DNA of 64,000 nt from Candidatus Thiomargarita nelsonii (GCA_000785145.2 JSZA02000018.1:1-64000); one strand, 5' to 3'; positions 51,159 through 60,922 are shown, numbered from the stretch's first letter. Numbers and translations are program-made. The notes: a model not told the origin generated them from the letters alone.

Positions 51159-53661
51159 ATTCTCGACTGAGACTAAAATCTTCGCTTTCTTTGCTTAAAT
51201 GAGGATTATAAAAAGGATCGTTTTGCAATAGTGTTCCCCAACGTTGTTCCATATAGGCTGCGTCTTGGCTCAGGCGTGCCTGTTTTGCCGCTGTATCTTC
51301 TATTCCTCGCGTTTTGGATTCGTGGTGATAAAAGGTGACTTGTGGCAGTACGACATGACGTAATCCTTTTGTGTGTAATTTGAGACAAAAATCAACGTCA
51401 TTGAAGGCGATGGGTAATTTTTCATCAAAGCCTTTGTCCCATAATTTCCGTTTAATCATCAGACAAGCTCCTGTGATGGCTGAGTAGTTGCTAACCATCG
51501 CTAAGCGGTCAAAATAGCCGCGACTTTCTGCCGGATAATGTTTATGACTGTGATTGGCTATGCCTGCCACGCCACATATGATGCCAGCATGTTGTATGGT
51601 ATTGTCCTCTGGATACAATAATTTACAGCCTACACTGGCGATTTCAGGGTGTTGGGCAAAACCAATCATTTCTTGTAACCAGTCTGGTGGTCCTAAAATT
51701 TCTGTATCATTATTGAGTAATAGGATAATCTCTCCTTGTGCTGCCTTCACGCCTTGGTTGACTAATTTGGAAAAGTTAAAGGGGATGTCGTGTCGAGTGA
51801 CTGTGAAGTTTGTGCCCAATTCGGCTTGATATTTTTCAAATAAGGCAAAAGTGGCGGCTTCTGTGCTGCCATTATCGACAATAATGATTTCCCAGTGGGG
51901 ATAGGTGGTGATGGTGCGGATGGCTTCAATATTCTGTGCCAGTGTATCCGCCATATCTTTAGTCGGTATGATAATGCTAACCAGTGGCTCTCCTTGGACT
52001 GGGTAATGTAGGAGGCATGTATTTGGGGCACTGGTATTGAGCGTGACGTGCCCTCCTTGTCCTTCTCTCTCTAAGGCGGCTTGAAGCATTTTCAGTCTTA
52101 ATGTGCTGGAAAGCGGTGGCTGCGGACGTTTATGGTAAAGAATTTTGGGTATGTGTTGAATACGCTGGCTTTGTGCGGTGAATCGGAGTACCATATCCCC
52201 TTGTAATTTTCCGCGAATTCCGCCGATTTTTTTGAGTAAATGGGTACGATAAACGCTGAGTTGTCCGGTGTACAGTTGTCCCTTGAGCATTTCTGCTGAC
52301 CAATCGGGTTTAAAATAGGGCGCATCAAATAGTCCGCTTTCATTCACTTGATCTTCATCAGAATAGAGCATATCGGCGCTGGATTGATTAATCCATTTGG
52401 CAATTTCTAATAAGGCATCTTCAGTTAATAAGTCAACAGTCTCGATGAGTGCGACATATTCGCCTGTGACCATTTCTAGGGCGGTGTTATAGGGGTTTGA
52501 TGTTTGTTTGTCAGCCAATTTGATTTGATTTGGAAATCGGCGGCGGTATTCTTCAAGTGCGGTAGGGGCGACGATACAGATTTCCCAATGTGGATAAATT
52601 TGCGTCACGATGCTGTTTAAACAATGAGACAAATAGGGTGTCTCTTTATCCACCACGATAATCAGACTGATGAGGGGATTTTGAGTGAGTTGCGCTTGCG
52701 ATGGGGATGAGACATAACAATAATTGGCTATTCCTCGTTTTTGCTCATTTTCTGCTGTCAAGCAGAGATAGATTGTATTGTTATGACCGGCATCGGGTGA
52801 TTGCAATTGACAAATATATTGTCCTGGCAACAATGGCGGCTCTAAAACAAATTCAGTCCATTGTTTATCTTGTATGCTTGTCCCTTCTCGTTTTGCAAGT
52901 GTGACTAATTCTAGTCTATCTTCTTGTTTTTTAAAGATAGATAGCGCTATGTTACACTGATTAATCCTGCCGCCTGTCCCCAATTTCAAATAAATCGTCG
53001 AAATCGGTTCGTTGTTTTTGGCTAATGCCCATTGTAGTATTTTTCCACGCTTGATAGGATGAGTGCTTTCTATATTTCGATGCGTTTTTTGGGTGGGCGA
53101 AAGGCTCTGGATAGGAATTAATCCGTAGTCAGACAATGCGAGTGTCCGAGACTCTATTGAAAAAGCGTCTTCGACAGTCAACCAGAGAAATAGGGTATTG
53201 TTATTATTATCAGCATCGGGTGATTGCAATTGACAAATATATTGGTTGGGCAACAAAGGCGTGTCTAAAATAAATTCAGTCCATTCATTATCTTGTACAC
53301 TTGCGCCTTCTCGTTTAACCACTGTGACAAGTCTATCTTGTTGTTTTTTAAAGATAGAGAGTGCTAAGTGACAGTGGTTAATCCTGCCGCAGGTGCCCAA
53401 TTTTAAATAAATTGCCGTAATAGGTTCACTATTCGTTATCTGCCATTGTACGGTTTTTCCATTTAAGAGGGGAATAGAGGTTTCTATGTCTCGCTCACTT
53501 TCTTCGGTGGGTGAGAAACTCTCAACAGGGGTTAAACCATAGTGAGATAGTTCTAGTAAGGTTTCTGTTGATGAGAAGGCAATGTGGCTTGCAATGCGGC
53601 TGATAAGTTGAGATATTTTTGTGCATTGCAAAGCGTGTTGTTCATTCGCTATTTTTGTCAT
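51139..53661 (-). CDS. Multidomain family 2 glycosyltransferase
   Basis: The 840-residue protein has two N-terminal repeats of about 140 residues (ELSHYGLTPVESFSPT and ALSDYGLIPIQSLSPT; each ends in CQLQSPDA), likely beta-sandwich modules, then two GT-A domains. The first (about 345-520) has LISLIIVVDKETPYLSHCLN and a YSDEDQV motif. The second (about 555-800) has VSIIIPTKDMADTLAQNIEA, IIVDNGST, LLLNNDTEI and a C-terminal FNDVDFCLKL and YHHESKTRG. GT2 enzymes of this kind build surface glycans. No signal peptide is seen, so it acts at the cytoplasmic face. Confidence 0.9.
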   Translation of the reverse strand: MTKIANEQHALQCTKISQLISRIASHIAFSSTETLLELSHYGLTPVESFSPTEESERDIETSIPLLNGKTVQWQITNSEPITAIYLKLGTCGRINHCHLALSIFKKQQDRLVTVVKREGASVQDNEWTEFILDTPLLPNQYICQLQSPDADNNNNTLFLWLTVEDAFSIESRTLALSDYGLIPIQSLSPTQKTHRNIESTHPIKRGKILQWALAKNNEPISTIYLKLGTGGRINQCNIALSIFKKQEDRLELVTLAKREGTSIQDKQWTEFVLEPPLLPGQYICQLQSPDAGHNNTIYLCLTAENEQKRGIANYCYVSSPSQAQLTQNPLISLIIVVDKETPYLSHCLNSIVTQIYPHWEICIVAPTALEEYRRRFPNQIKLADKQTSNPYNTALEMVTGEYVALIETVDLLTEDALLEIAKWINQSSADMLYSDEDQVNESGLFDAPYFKPDWSAEMLKGQLYTGQLSVYRTHLLKKIGGIRGKLQGDMVLRFTAQSQRIQHIPKILYHKRPQPPLSSTLRLKMLQAALEREGQGGHVTLNTSAPNTCLLHYPVQGEPLVSIIIPTKDMADTLAQNIEAIRTITTYPHWEIIIVDNGSTEAATFALFEKYQAELGTNFTVTRHDIPFNFSKLVNQGVKAAQGEIILLLNNDTEILGPPDWLQEMIGFAQHPEIASVGCKLLYPEDNTIQHAGIICGVAGIANHSHKHYPAESRGYFDRLAMVSNYSAITGACLMIKRKLWDKGFDEKLPIAFNDVDFCLKLHTKGLRHVVLPQVTFYHHESKTRGIEDTAAKQARLSQDAAYMEQRWGTLLQNDPFYNPHLSKESEDFSLSRESIYYCV

Positions 53662-53679
53662 AGTGATGTTGTTAAAAAA

Positions 53680-54032
53680 AACTGATTATAACGCTTTTGG
53701 GGGAAAAAATAAAAATAAAGCAAAATCAGTTGTTTCGGGAATGGATCGGATTTCCCGAAACCAAATTAGTTGTTTCGGGAATGGAGCTACGCGGATTTCC
53801 CGAAACCAAATCAGTTGTTTCGGGAATGGAGCTACGCGGATTTCCCGAAACCAAATTAGTTGTTTCGGGAATGGAGCTACGCGGATTTCCCGAAACCAAA
53901 TTAGTTGTTTCGGGAATGGAGCTACGCGGATTTCCCGAAACCAAATTAGTTGTTTCGGGAATGGAGCTACGCGGATTTCCCGAAACCAAATTAGTTGTTT
54001 CGGGAATGGAGCTACGCGGATTTCCCGAAACC
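53680..54032. repeat. 45-bp tandem array with palindromic unit
   Basis: Six units of 45 bp start at 53762, 53807, 53852, 53897, 53942 and 53987, preceded by one shorter unit at 53721. The unit is CAAATTAGTTGTTTCGGGAA, TGGAGCTACGCGGAT, TTCCCGAAAC; arms GTTTCGGGAA and TTCCCGAAAC form a hairpin. Units are nearly identical, with CAAATC in the second. Because 45 is a multiple of 3 and the unit lacks stops, several frames stay open across it (53621-54103 forward and 53726-54034 reverse); these are probably not genes. A 20-bp motif at 53680 is shared with 38627. Confidence 0.9.
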
Positions 54033-54042
54033 AAATTAAAAA

Positions 54043-54071
54043 AATCCTATTTCTTGAAGAAATAGGATTTT
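54043..54071. repeat. CCTATTTCTTGAAGAAATAGG palindrome
   Basis: AAAAATCCTATTTCTTG / AAGAAATAGGATTTTT is a perfect palindrome following the tandem array. It belongs to the CCTATTTTTT family. Confidence 0.75.
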
Positions 54072-54107
54072 TCAGAGTGTGTTTTGTCCAAAATAAATTT
54101 TGAACTC

Positions 54108-54647
54108 CTAGCTAAATACCTTCGCAATAGGTAAATGAATGTCCATCACCTTATCAATCACTTCAGTATCGCGCTTAACATCAAAGGCTTCCCATTCGTT
54201 TTGATATGAATAAACACCTATATATTTAGTGCTAGGAATAACCAACCAACACGATCTAACTCCTGCCGCAAAATAGGCGTTGATTTTCCTGATGAGATAA
54301 GTAACGGCTTGTCTCGGTGAAAGTATTTCAATGGCTAAGTCAGGCATTTGAGAGACTTTCAGTAAATCAGTCTCTTTATCTGGTACCACAGGCGCATTCA
54401 GGTAAGCACAAACATCAGGCTTGAGTTCATCCTTAATACCAAGCTGGTACTCGCTTAGATCATGTTGGCTAATATCCAAACTTAACTTTGTCATGACGGC
54501 TAGTTCTTTTTCACATTTAAACTTAAGCAAACCAGCTAAATTGGTTTGCACTGTGCTATGATTTAACGAGCCCATCTCATCTTCCCCATCAATCGCGTCC
54601 TTGAACGTCCAAGATAAATCTTGGACTCCAAAATTCAAATTGCCCAC
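54108..54647 (-). CDS. Uma2-family (DUF820) endonuclease-like protein
   Basis: The 179-residue protein has the Uma2 core: GSLNHSTVQTNLAGLLK, the DELKPDVCAYLNAP Asp, MPDLAIEILSPRQAV (Glu-Ile-Leu-Ser) and AYFAAGVRSCWLVIP. Uma2 proteins have a restriction-endonuclease fold and are very common in cyanobacteria and repeat-rich genomes; function unknown. The N-terminal 20 residues (MGNLNFGVQDLSWTFKDAID) are partly encoded by the TCCAAGATAAATCTTGGA palindrome (54604-54630). The normal start helix of Uma2 appears to be replaced. Confidence 0.75.
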   Translation of the reverse strand: MGNLNFGVQDLSWTFKDAIDGEDEMGSLNHSTVQTNLAGLLKFKCEKELAVMTKLSLDISQHDLSEYQLGIKDELKPDVCAYLNAPVVPDKETDLLKVSQMPDLAIEILSPRQAVTYLIRKINAYFAAGVRSCWLVIPSTKYIGVYSYQNEWEAFDVKRDTEVIDKVMDIHLPIAKVFS

Positions 54648-54684
54648 TCCCTAAATGTTAAAAAAAAAATCGTGAGCAGGTGGA

Positions 54685-55170
54685 CTACTTTGGCACTATC
54701 AGTTCCATCAATCTTTGGCGTTCAATATGAAACAAATGCACAAATTTGTCGCCTTGTTTTTTCCACCATTGAAAGCGTGTGGATCGAACCGTTTGATCCG
54801 GTGGTAAAAAACCGGCTATCTGTTTAGGCAGATTATGGTCCATTAAGAGCCATACCTTGTATTCATCATTGCCGATATCCAGCGTCTTAGTTATCTTCCA
54901 ATTGTGAACCCTGAAATGAGCATCAAAAGATTGGATGTATTTGACTTCTCCTAATTCTGGTCCACCTTCCCAATTCTCATAACCACGCATGGTTGCAAAG
55001 TCTTCTTCTTTCCAAGCTTTCATGTAGTTATCTATGGCGGTTTCAAGCACTTCGCCGGGGGCAACCGCTGGTGCTGCTTTTTCTGTCGATGGTGTTGCCT
55101 CTTGAGCAAAACTGCTGTTAAATAACAAACTGGCACTCAAACATAAGCCAATGGCTAACTTTATTTTCAT
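54685..55170 (-). CDS. Secreted protein of unknown function (161 aa)
   Basis: A clear Sec signal peptide (MKIKLAIGLCLSASLLFNSS, FAQEA cleavage) is followed by a linker and a compact domain with LETAIDNYMKAWKEEDFATM at the start, which resembles the NTF2/SnoaL-like pattern, and HVFDAHFRVHNWKITKTL-like strands. Periplasmic location is likely. The stop lies 38 bases beyond the Uma2 start, with an AAAAAAAA run in between. I cannot assign a function. Confidence 0.6.
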   Translation of the reverse strand: MKIKLAIGLCLSASLLFNSSFAQEATPSTEKAAPAVAPGEVLETAIDNYMKAWKEEDFATMRGYENWEGGPELGEVKYIQSFDAHFRVHNWKITKTLDIGNDEYKVWLLMDHNLPKQIAGFLPPDQTVRSTRFQWWKKQGDKFVHLFHIERQRLMELIVPK

Positions 55171-55199
55171 AATGTCCTCATAAAAAAAATATTTTTATG

Positions 55200-55263
55200 G
55201 TATTTTGGAGTCCAAGATTTATCTTGGAAGAGCAGAACTTCCAAGATAAATCTTGGACTCCTT
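55200..55263. repeat. Double TCCAAGAT palindrome
   Basis: GGAGTCCAAGATTTATCTTG and, after GAAGAGCAGAACTTCC, AAGATAAATCTTGGACTCC are two palindromes in tandem that also pair with each other. They lie upstream of the secreted-protein gene. Confidence 0.75.
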
Positions 55264-55285
55264 TTATACCTGAAATGCTATTTAC

Positions 55286-56953
55286 TTACTGTATATTAAA
55301 AGGAATAGGAATTTCATTAAACACGATATTGCCCGTGTCAATAAGGCGATAACCTACCCAGACATTTACCACCCCCCCTATATTCGGCATTTCCTGAAAG
55401 AAATTTTTTCCGAAAGCCTTAATCTCCAAACGTGCCTCTAAAGAATCCTGATAGCCTGCTGCTGCAAGGAATGCATTCCATCTAATGAACTTAATTTCTT
55501 CTTTAGGAGTCGCTATTTTCATATAGAAGCTGTTTCCAACTTGCATCACAACAAGCACTTCGGCTTGTTTACCTACATCATTAGAATCAACCATGGCGAG
55601 AGTATTAATCTCAAGTTTTTGATTGCGTTGAATATTGATTGGATTGTCAAAATTTAAAGCTTTACTCTCTCCATTGACTGATATCGTTCCATAAAATTTA
55701 GTTGATGAAGCTATATTTTGGTCAAACGTTAAAGCATGTTCTCCTAATAGAGACGGGAATGTCACTGTGCAATTTATCACCGTACCGACTCCTATATTCA
55801 CCACCCCATTTTCGCTGCAATCCCCATTCCAAATAACACCTTCTATCTCAGATGTGGCAGTCAGTGTCACGTTCGTACCCGCTTCAAATTCTGCCAAGCA
55901 AGTCGTTGAAGGACAATTAATTCCAGCAGGTTGACTGCTGACGCTTCCTTCTCCATTAACCGTGACATTTAATCTACCGGTGGTAGGAGTTCTCAGATGA
56001 AAAGTGTGTTGGCTTCCCTCCCATGTTTTGGGATTATCGCCATCATAATGCCCCCGTACAGCAAATGTGATCTTTGCATAACCTCCTTCCGTGGAACGCA
56101 GATTCTGTGCTTGAATTTGAAACGACTTACCAACACTGGCTAGAAAAGGAACAGAAAATTTACAAGCAGTATTCGTTTCCCATGGTCCTCCGATACCCAT
56201 ATAATGATAATATCGATTTATATCATTGAAGTTATTTGGTGTCCCATTTTGAGTATTAAAGGACTGCTGCTGCTTACTTTCACATTGCGTCTTTGTATCA
56301 TCAAAAATCATGTCTATAAAAACATGATTGACACCATGTTCCGGAGCAACCTTTGGGGTAACGGTAAAAGTCAAATTACTTTTATCAGGCACTGTGACTT
56401 CACACGGGGCAGTTCCATCTTGACATAGCTCTTCGGTGTCTCGCTTCAAATCAACATCCAAAGTAATGAGCTTATTATCATCAGCAATGCCTCTTCCCTG
56501 TACCGTTACTGCCTTTTGATCGGTTCCAGCAGAATCTAATAGAGCTTGATAAGAGTTGGTGTTTTTTAATTCCCCTGCTTTATCAGGTGCGAAGTAATGT
56601 CCCATTGATAAAACGGAAGAGGACATTGCGTTTACGGCCAAATGATAGGTAGACCTATGAAGCCACTTATTTGGCGAGAGCTGAGACAACTGAGAACGAT
56701 AGATAGAATTACCAGAAAAACCGAAGACACCTCCGGCTTTCAGCTCAATAGCACCAGATGAACCGTTACTCACCCATGTGATAACATTTTGTTGAAAAAA
56801 GGCGGCACCTACCAACACATCGCCACAATCATAACAATTGCCGCTCTCATCACATGGTGTACAATGTTTGATATCAAAATAGGCATAGCTAACAGAACTC
56901 AATAAGACATATAGGAAAACTACCAACAAGAGTCGGTTGCGGGATAATGACAT
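55286..56953 (-). CDS. Secreted Cys-containing protein with a bacterial-repeat domain
   Basis: The 555-residue protein has a signal peptide (MSLSRNRLLLVVFLYVLLSS, VSYA), Cys-rich start of the mature part (CTPCDESGNCYDCGDVLVGA), a region recalling filamentous haemagglutinin-like stretches (ITWVSNGSSGAIELKAGG), and a bacterial-repeat domain (GRLNVTVNGEGSVSSQPAGI, NCPSTTCLAEFEAGTNVTLT), commonly seen in surface proteins. Export to the surface or periplasm is likely, function unknown. It lies in the same direction as, and 197 bases downstream of, the next secreted-protein gene. Confidence 0.65.
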   Translation of the reverse strand: MSLSRNRLLLVVFLYVLLSSVSYAYFDIKHCTPCDESGNCYDCGDVLVGAAFFQQNVITWVSNGSSGAIELKAGGVFGFSGNSIYRSQLSQLSPNKWLHRSTYHLAVNAMSSSVLSMGHYFAPDKAGELKNTNSYQALLDSAGTDQKAVTVQGRGIADDNKLITLDVDLKRDTEELCQDGTAPCEVTVPDKSNLTFTVTPKVAPEHGVNHVFIDMIFDDTKTQCESKQQQSFNTQNGTPNNFNDINRYYHYMGIGGPWETNTACKFSVPFLASVGKSFQIQAQNLRSTEGGYAKITFAVRGHYDGDNPKTWEGSQHTFHLRTPTTGRLNVTVNGEGSVSSQPAGINCPSTTCLAEFEAGTNVTLTATSEIEGVIWNGDCSENGVVNIGVGTVINCTVTFPSLLGEHALTFDQNIASSTKFYGTISVNGESKALNFDNPINIQRNQKLEINTLAMVDSNDVGKQAEVLVVMQVGNSFYMKIATPKEEIKFIRWNAFLAAAGYQDSLEARLEIKAFGKNFFQEMPNIGGVVNVWVGYRLIDTGNIVFNEIPIPFNIQ

Positions 56954-57039
56954 AAATATAATTGCTCCCTTTTTGAATTTTTATGAAAGTAAATGTAATG
57001 AAATGAGTGAGCCACTGGTCAGTGGGTGGTGCTCCTACA

Positions 57040-57099
57040 GAAAAAAAAAGAAAAAAAAAGACCTTTGATGTTTTAAAAACAAAAAAACATCAAAGGTCT
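57040..57099 (-). terminator. Rho-independent terminator of the 57150-58826 gene
   Basis: On the minus strand a 16-bp perfect stem (AGACCTTTGATGTTTT / its complement) is followed by a long run of T (CTTTTTTTTTCTTTTTTTTT). It lies about 50 bases past the stop codon. Confidence 0.9.
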
Positions 57100-57149
57100 G
57101 GAATATTATTCTGAGTTGGCCCATACCTCAGAGGTCTTTATAGCCACTC

Positions 57150-58826
57150 TTAATGTTGCTGCATATTTCTCCATTGTCCCACACTGCCCTCGCCTATTTC
57201 AAAGGTATAACCCATGAACGGCCAAGTGGGTGCCAGACTCGCGTTTCCGAAAGGATTGTTCAATGGGTTGCAAGCGACACCAAAGTCTTCATCGCACCCA
57301 AGAATCACTTTTCCTTTCTTAAAGTCTGCAGCAGCATCATTAAACTGCTTGATAAAATCAATCGTAAAGACGGATAAACATTGCCCCAATGCCATTCTCT
57401 TGGCAGGCGGTCTCTCTGAAATACAAGGTGAGACTGTACACTCATTGCTTGTTTCCACAGGAATACCAGGATTTTCCTCATGATCCCATATTTCCTGATA
57501 AATGGGCTTTGCTTCAACCAGCAGTTGTTTAACTGCTTTCTCTAGATAACCAGCAAAGGTGGTCTGAGTATAAAAACCAGGATCTTCTCCAATATAAAAC
57601 TTAGTTGGGAAAAGTGCAAAATAAAAGCTGCTCAGAGTTGAGTTGTTGTACTGTTCGCCAGCAAAGTAGAAGCTAGTATAAAATTGCCCATCACTACGAA
57701 TGGCTTTGTTCACTTCACAAATACTATTAATGGCGCGGTTCCCAGTTATCAACTCATTATCCCAGTTATCAATCTCAGGCACTAAGGAGTCACTACGGCA
57801 TTCACCTGGTACATTATAATCATCACCATCTGCTAGCGTTGGCCCCCAGGTATTATTAAATGAGATTCCCTTTTCAAAGTTGTTATCTTCATTTTTAAAT
57901 GAATACAGGTAATCACCAAATGGACTGGGTCCATGAACTTGGCCGACAGAATTTTCGTCGTGTAGAATGACTGCATTATCACGAGAATAGTTATCAATAC
58001 GATGTAAATGGCTGTTAGTGCGGAAATTACGTAAAGCTTCTGCGTTGTAGCTAACACCCATACCCGAGCCTGCAACAGTGATAAAAGCCGTGCCACTCAA
58101 CCAATTGCCAACGTCTGAAGCTCTTCTGCCGGTAGCGAAGCCACCACTAGCATCAACCCATGACCAAAGACTGGTGCCCAATCTATTACCAATTTTCCGT
58201 TGACCTTGAGCGGCAAGCTGACCTGCTTTATCAGGATCAATCAATTCGGCCATTATACGATGGTCCATATTGTCAAGCACACCCTCAGCGAAGACTTCGA
58301 CATAACCCATGCTACGAGCATGATCAAGCAACCCCTCAGTAAGCTCAGCCGTTGCATTAGGTATTAACAAATCCTTTTGATTCATACACATATTAGCCGG
58401 CTCACCGGGGAGGCCGGTATCACTATTGTCTGGCCCTTTATCAGTATCAGGTCCACAATTTCCTAAGATACCCGTGTATTCAAAGTTCTTGGGATCCAAA
58501 CTTTGATCAATTTCCCAATAGCCATCACCATCGACATCGGCAACGCGGAAAATTAACACATCCCCTGGCGATAAGATGACATCAAAGTCAAGGTTTTCAC
58601 CGCACCATGTGCCATTCCGAAAACGAAGATGGGCTTGTACCCACTCGCCAGAACGATTACTAACGGTAAAATAGTTGTCAACACCTGGTACCCCCCAATA
58701 AACAGGAAAAATGAGGGCATCACCCAGTCCATTGGACTTGAGCATTATCTCTGCATTCGCTTGCGGCAGCATTCCAATGCTGAATGCCATCGCAGCCGCT
58801 GCTGCAAATTTCATTATTGGTTTCAT
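57150..58826 (-). CDS. Large secreted protein of unknown function (558 aa)
   Basis: The signal peptide is MKPIMKFAAAAAMAFSIGML, PQANA, followed by the mature start EIMLKSNGLGDALIFPVYWG. The protein is acidic, rich in Asn, Asp and Gly, with a beta-rich first half (DNYFTVSNRSGEWVQAHLRF) and few Cys. A dedicated strong terminator downstream and a long leader upstream suggest high expression as a monocistronic gene. It could be an abundant surface or periplasmic protein. I do not recognise the family. Confidence 0.65.
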   Translation of the reverse strand: MKPIMKFAAAAAMAFSIGMLPQANAEIMLKSNGLGDALIFPVYWGVPGVDNYFTVSNRSGEWVQAHLRFRNGTWCGENLDFDVILSPGDVLIFRVADVDGDGYWEIDQSLDPKNFEYTGILGNCGPDTDKGPDNSDTGLPGEPANMCMNQKDLLIPNATAELTEGLLDHARSMGYVEVFAEGVLDNMDHRIMAELIDPDKAGQLAAQGQRKIGNRLGTSLWSWVDASGGFATGRRASDVGNWLSGTAFITVAGSGMGVSYNAEALRNFRTNSHLHRIDNYSRDNAVILHDENSVGQVHGPSPFGDYLYSFKNEDNNFEKGISFNNTWGPTLADGDDYNVPGECRSDSLVPEIDNWDNELITGNRAINSICEVNKAIRSDGQFYTSFYFAGEQYNNSTLSSFYFALFPTKFYIGEDPGFYTQTTFAGYLEKAVKQLLVEAKPIYQEIWDHEENPGIPVETSNECTVSPCISERPPAKRMALGQCLSVFTIDFIKQFNDAAADFKKGKVILGCDEDFGVACNPLNNPFGNASLAPTWPFMGYTFEIGEGSVGQWRNMQQH

Positions 58827-59408
58827 TAAATATAGTTCTCCTTCCTTATGTTAAAAGATCACACCTCTTACTTTAAAACGCCAAAACCACAAAAAAGCGG
58901 CTTTGGTTATATCTAAGGAGCAAGCTCCCTTGGGTGATAAAATAATTAAACTTAAACAGATTTTGAGGCTAATCTTATATTAATTATATATATAACGTTT
59001 AAATGTAAATTACAATACTACAAATAATTATTGTCTGTCAAGATTTCATTTTTTGACTGGCTTTAATTATTGTGGTTTTGGTGTTTAATGTTAACTGTCC
59101 AACTTATGTGTACCAACAACATTGTTAGCTGGTTTTTGCGATTGAAAAATCCAAACACTCACTGCGAGTAGAATACTCAATTTAAAAGCCCAAGTCAAAT
59201 AGAATTTAGATTAACTTTTTTTATAAGCGTCTCTGACTAATATGGCACATTTTACTCAAAAAATGGAGTATGCAAAAATACAACACCCTAGCTTTTGAGT
59301 ATAAAAATATTGATATTTTTTTGAATTTAAATAGTTGTAAAAAAACAACATTTCCAACGACAATACCATGCCGCCTACAATACTCAAATTGATATGCAAA
59401 AAGCAAAT
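58827..59408. other. Gene-free AT-rich stretch
   Basis: This is the leader region of the secreted-protein gene on the minus strand and the downstream region of the glycosyltransferase gene. It is very AT-rich (especially 58960-59040 and 59200-59345). No gene, tRNA or known repeat of the window was recognised. The promoter of the secreted-protein gene must lie here. Confidence 0.4.
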
Positions 59409-60827
59409 TTATCTTGTGAAGCGCATCAGCCATCGCCGTAATGTCCGCAATGGCACAGTCACTCGCATAGAAATAGAATGTGCCATCAACTCCAACTGCT
59501 GACTGACAGCGTTGTAGTCCTGTTTGCACTCCTCCAACTGCGCTCTTAGAGCATGAGATGCTCGTTCGCAATTTTCCAACTCTTTTTTTAAGACACTATA
59601 CTGATGTTCGCAATCCCACACAAGCGATTTTCTTGAGCCATTTTCTAAAATCATATCTTGAGAACGGCTAGCATTGCGACAACTGGCAATCAAAGCTTGA
59701 GTGACTGTTGACCACTGATACTTTTGCGCGAGGGTTTTAACACCCTTTTTATAAATAGCATATTGTTCAGGATTGTGCAATTTTTCAATAGCCGCTATCC
59801 AAGCATCCTCGTCCGCTGGGTTAACGACAATGCCCGCTTTCATTTGAGCAATCTCATCCGCCAGTACATCACCTTTTGTCGTAATAATCGGTTTTCCCGC
59901 CCATAAATAATAAAGAAGACGAGTACGAAAAGAAAAATGCGTTTCTAAACTATCAAAATGGGCACTCACCCCTACATCAGCATCGAGAAAATGATTGTGT
60001 AACATATCATAAGGCACCCAACCCCTTTGAAAAATCACTTGTTTGCCATATAAACCTAACTCATGCGCCAAAGCTTCAGCACGGTGTTGCATTGGCATAG
60101 CCTCAATCGTTGGATTAGGATGTTGGGTGCCCAAAAACACTAACCTTAAATCAGAATAGCGTGGCAATAGGCGATGAATGGCACGAATCAAGGTCAATGG
60201 ATCAAACCATTCCCAAATGCCGCCGCCCCATAATAAAATAAAACCCGTATCATCATCAAGTGTTTTTCGCAAACCAGCACCAGTACGTTGTGGTGGGCTA
60301 TCGGGTATCCCAAAAGGGACCGTCATCACACGCTGTTGAATTTGCTCAATAGTCAAGGGATTAATACGACCCAAAGCCAACAGATGACCTAACCACAAAT
60401 CGCGTTGGCGCTCACTGGCACACAAAAAATAATCCGCCTTTTTGATTTGAGTATTCATCATGCGTACTTGATCAGCGATGAGCTGCATATTTTCCCTGTC
60501 TTTGTGTTGTTCTAAAACTTCTAAAGGCACAGGATCATATAAATCAGCGATTAAAATTTTCTCAGTCTGACGGAGCAATGGATAAAACTCAAAAAGGTGA
60601 CCCTGAAAAATGATAATATCATGCTGGCTCACCAATTCACTGATATTTTCTGACGAATGTTGTATCAAAGTGGCTTGTTGCAAGATTTCTGGTATCACAT
60701 TAGGTGCCGCTAATGTGACTTTGAAAAAGGGCACTAAAGCTTTAGCAAATTCCCAATAACGAATGGCAGGACCAGCCATGCGTTCAGTAATAACATCGGG
60801 AGATAATATGAGAATAGAAGAAGACAT
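59409..60827 (-). CDS. Family 4 (GT-B) glycosyltransferase
   Basis: The 472-residue protein begins MSSSILILSPDVITERMAGP, AIRYWEFAKAL, and has a GT-B C-terminal domain: GFILLWGGGIWEWFDPLTLI, RLVFLGTQHPNP, ADVGVSAHFDSLET and a donor-binding region (FRTRLLYYLWAGKPIITTKG, EIAQMKAGIVV). The end is a coiled coil (VLKKELENCERASHALRAQL) with a basic tail. Probably transfers a sugar in surface glycan synthesis. It lies between the secreted-protein gene and the divergent ybgC-tol operon. Confidence 0.88.
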   Translation of the reverse strand: MSSSILILSPDVITERMAGPAIRYWEFAKALVPFFKVTLAAPNVIPEILQQATLIQHSSENISELVSQHDIIIFQGHLFEFYPLLRQTEKILIADLYDPVPLEVLEQHKDRENMQLIADQVRMMNTQIKKADYFLCASERQRDLWLGHLLALGRINPLTIEQIQQRVMTVPFGIPDSPPQRTGAGLRKTLDDDTGFILLWGGGIWEWFDPLTLIRAIHRLLPRYSDLRLVFLGTQHPNPTIEAMPMQHRAEALAHELGLYGKQVIFQRGWVPYDMLHNHFLDADVGVSAHFDSLETHFSFRTRLLYYLWAGKPIITTKGDVLADEIAQMKAGIVVNPADEDAWIAAIEKLHNPEQYAIYKKGVKTLAQKYQWSTVTQALIASCRNASRSQDMILENGSRKSLVWDCEHQYSVLKKELENCERASHALRAQLEECKQDYNAVSQQLELMAHSISMRVTVPLRTLRRWLMRFTR

Positions 60828-60840
60828 GGTGTGTTTTGCT

Positions 60841-60870
60841 TTGGACGTCCAAGATAAATCTTGGACTCCT
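60841..60870. repeat. TCCAAGATAAATCTTGGA palindrome upstream of ybgC
   Basis: The palindrome lies in the 95-bp gap between the divergent glycosyltransferase and ybgC. A second half site TTATCTTGGACG (60893-60904) sits just before the ybgC start. Confidence 0.75.
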
Positions 60871-60922
60871 TTAGTAGTAAATTATAATATGTTTATCTTG
60901 GACGAGCCCGCAAGGAGAGACA

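Noticed and set aside
53621-54103. Repeat-containing proteins in two forward frames and one reverse frame
   Set aside because: Openness in several frames follows from a stop-free 45-bp unit. There is no ribosome binding site or composition bias favouring one frame.
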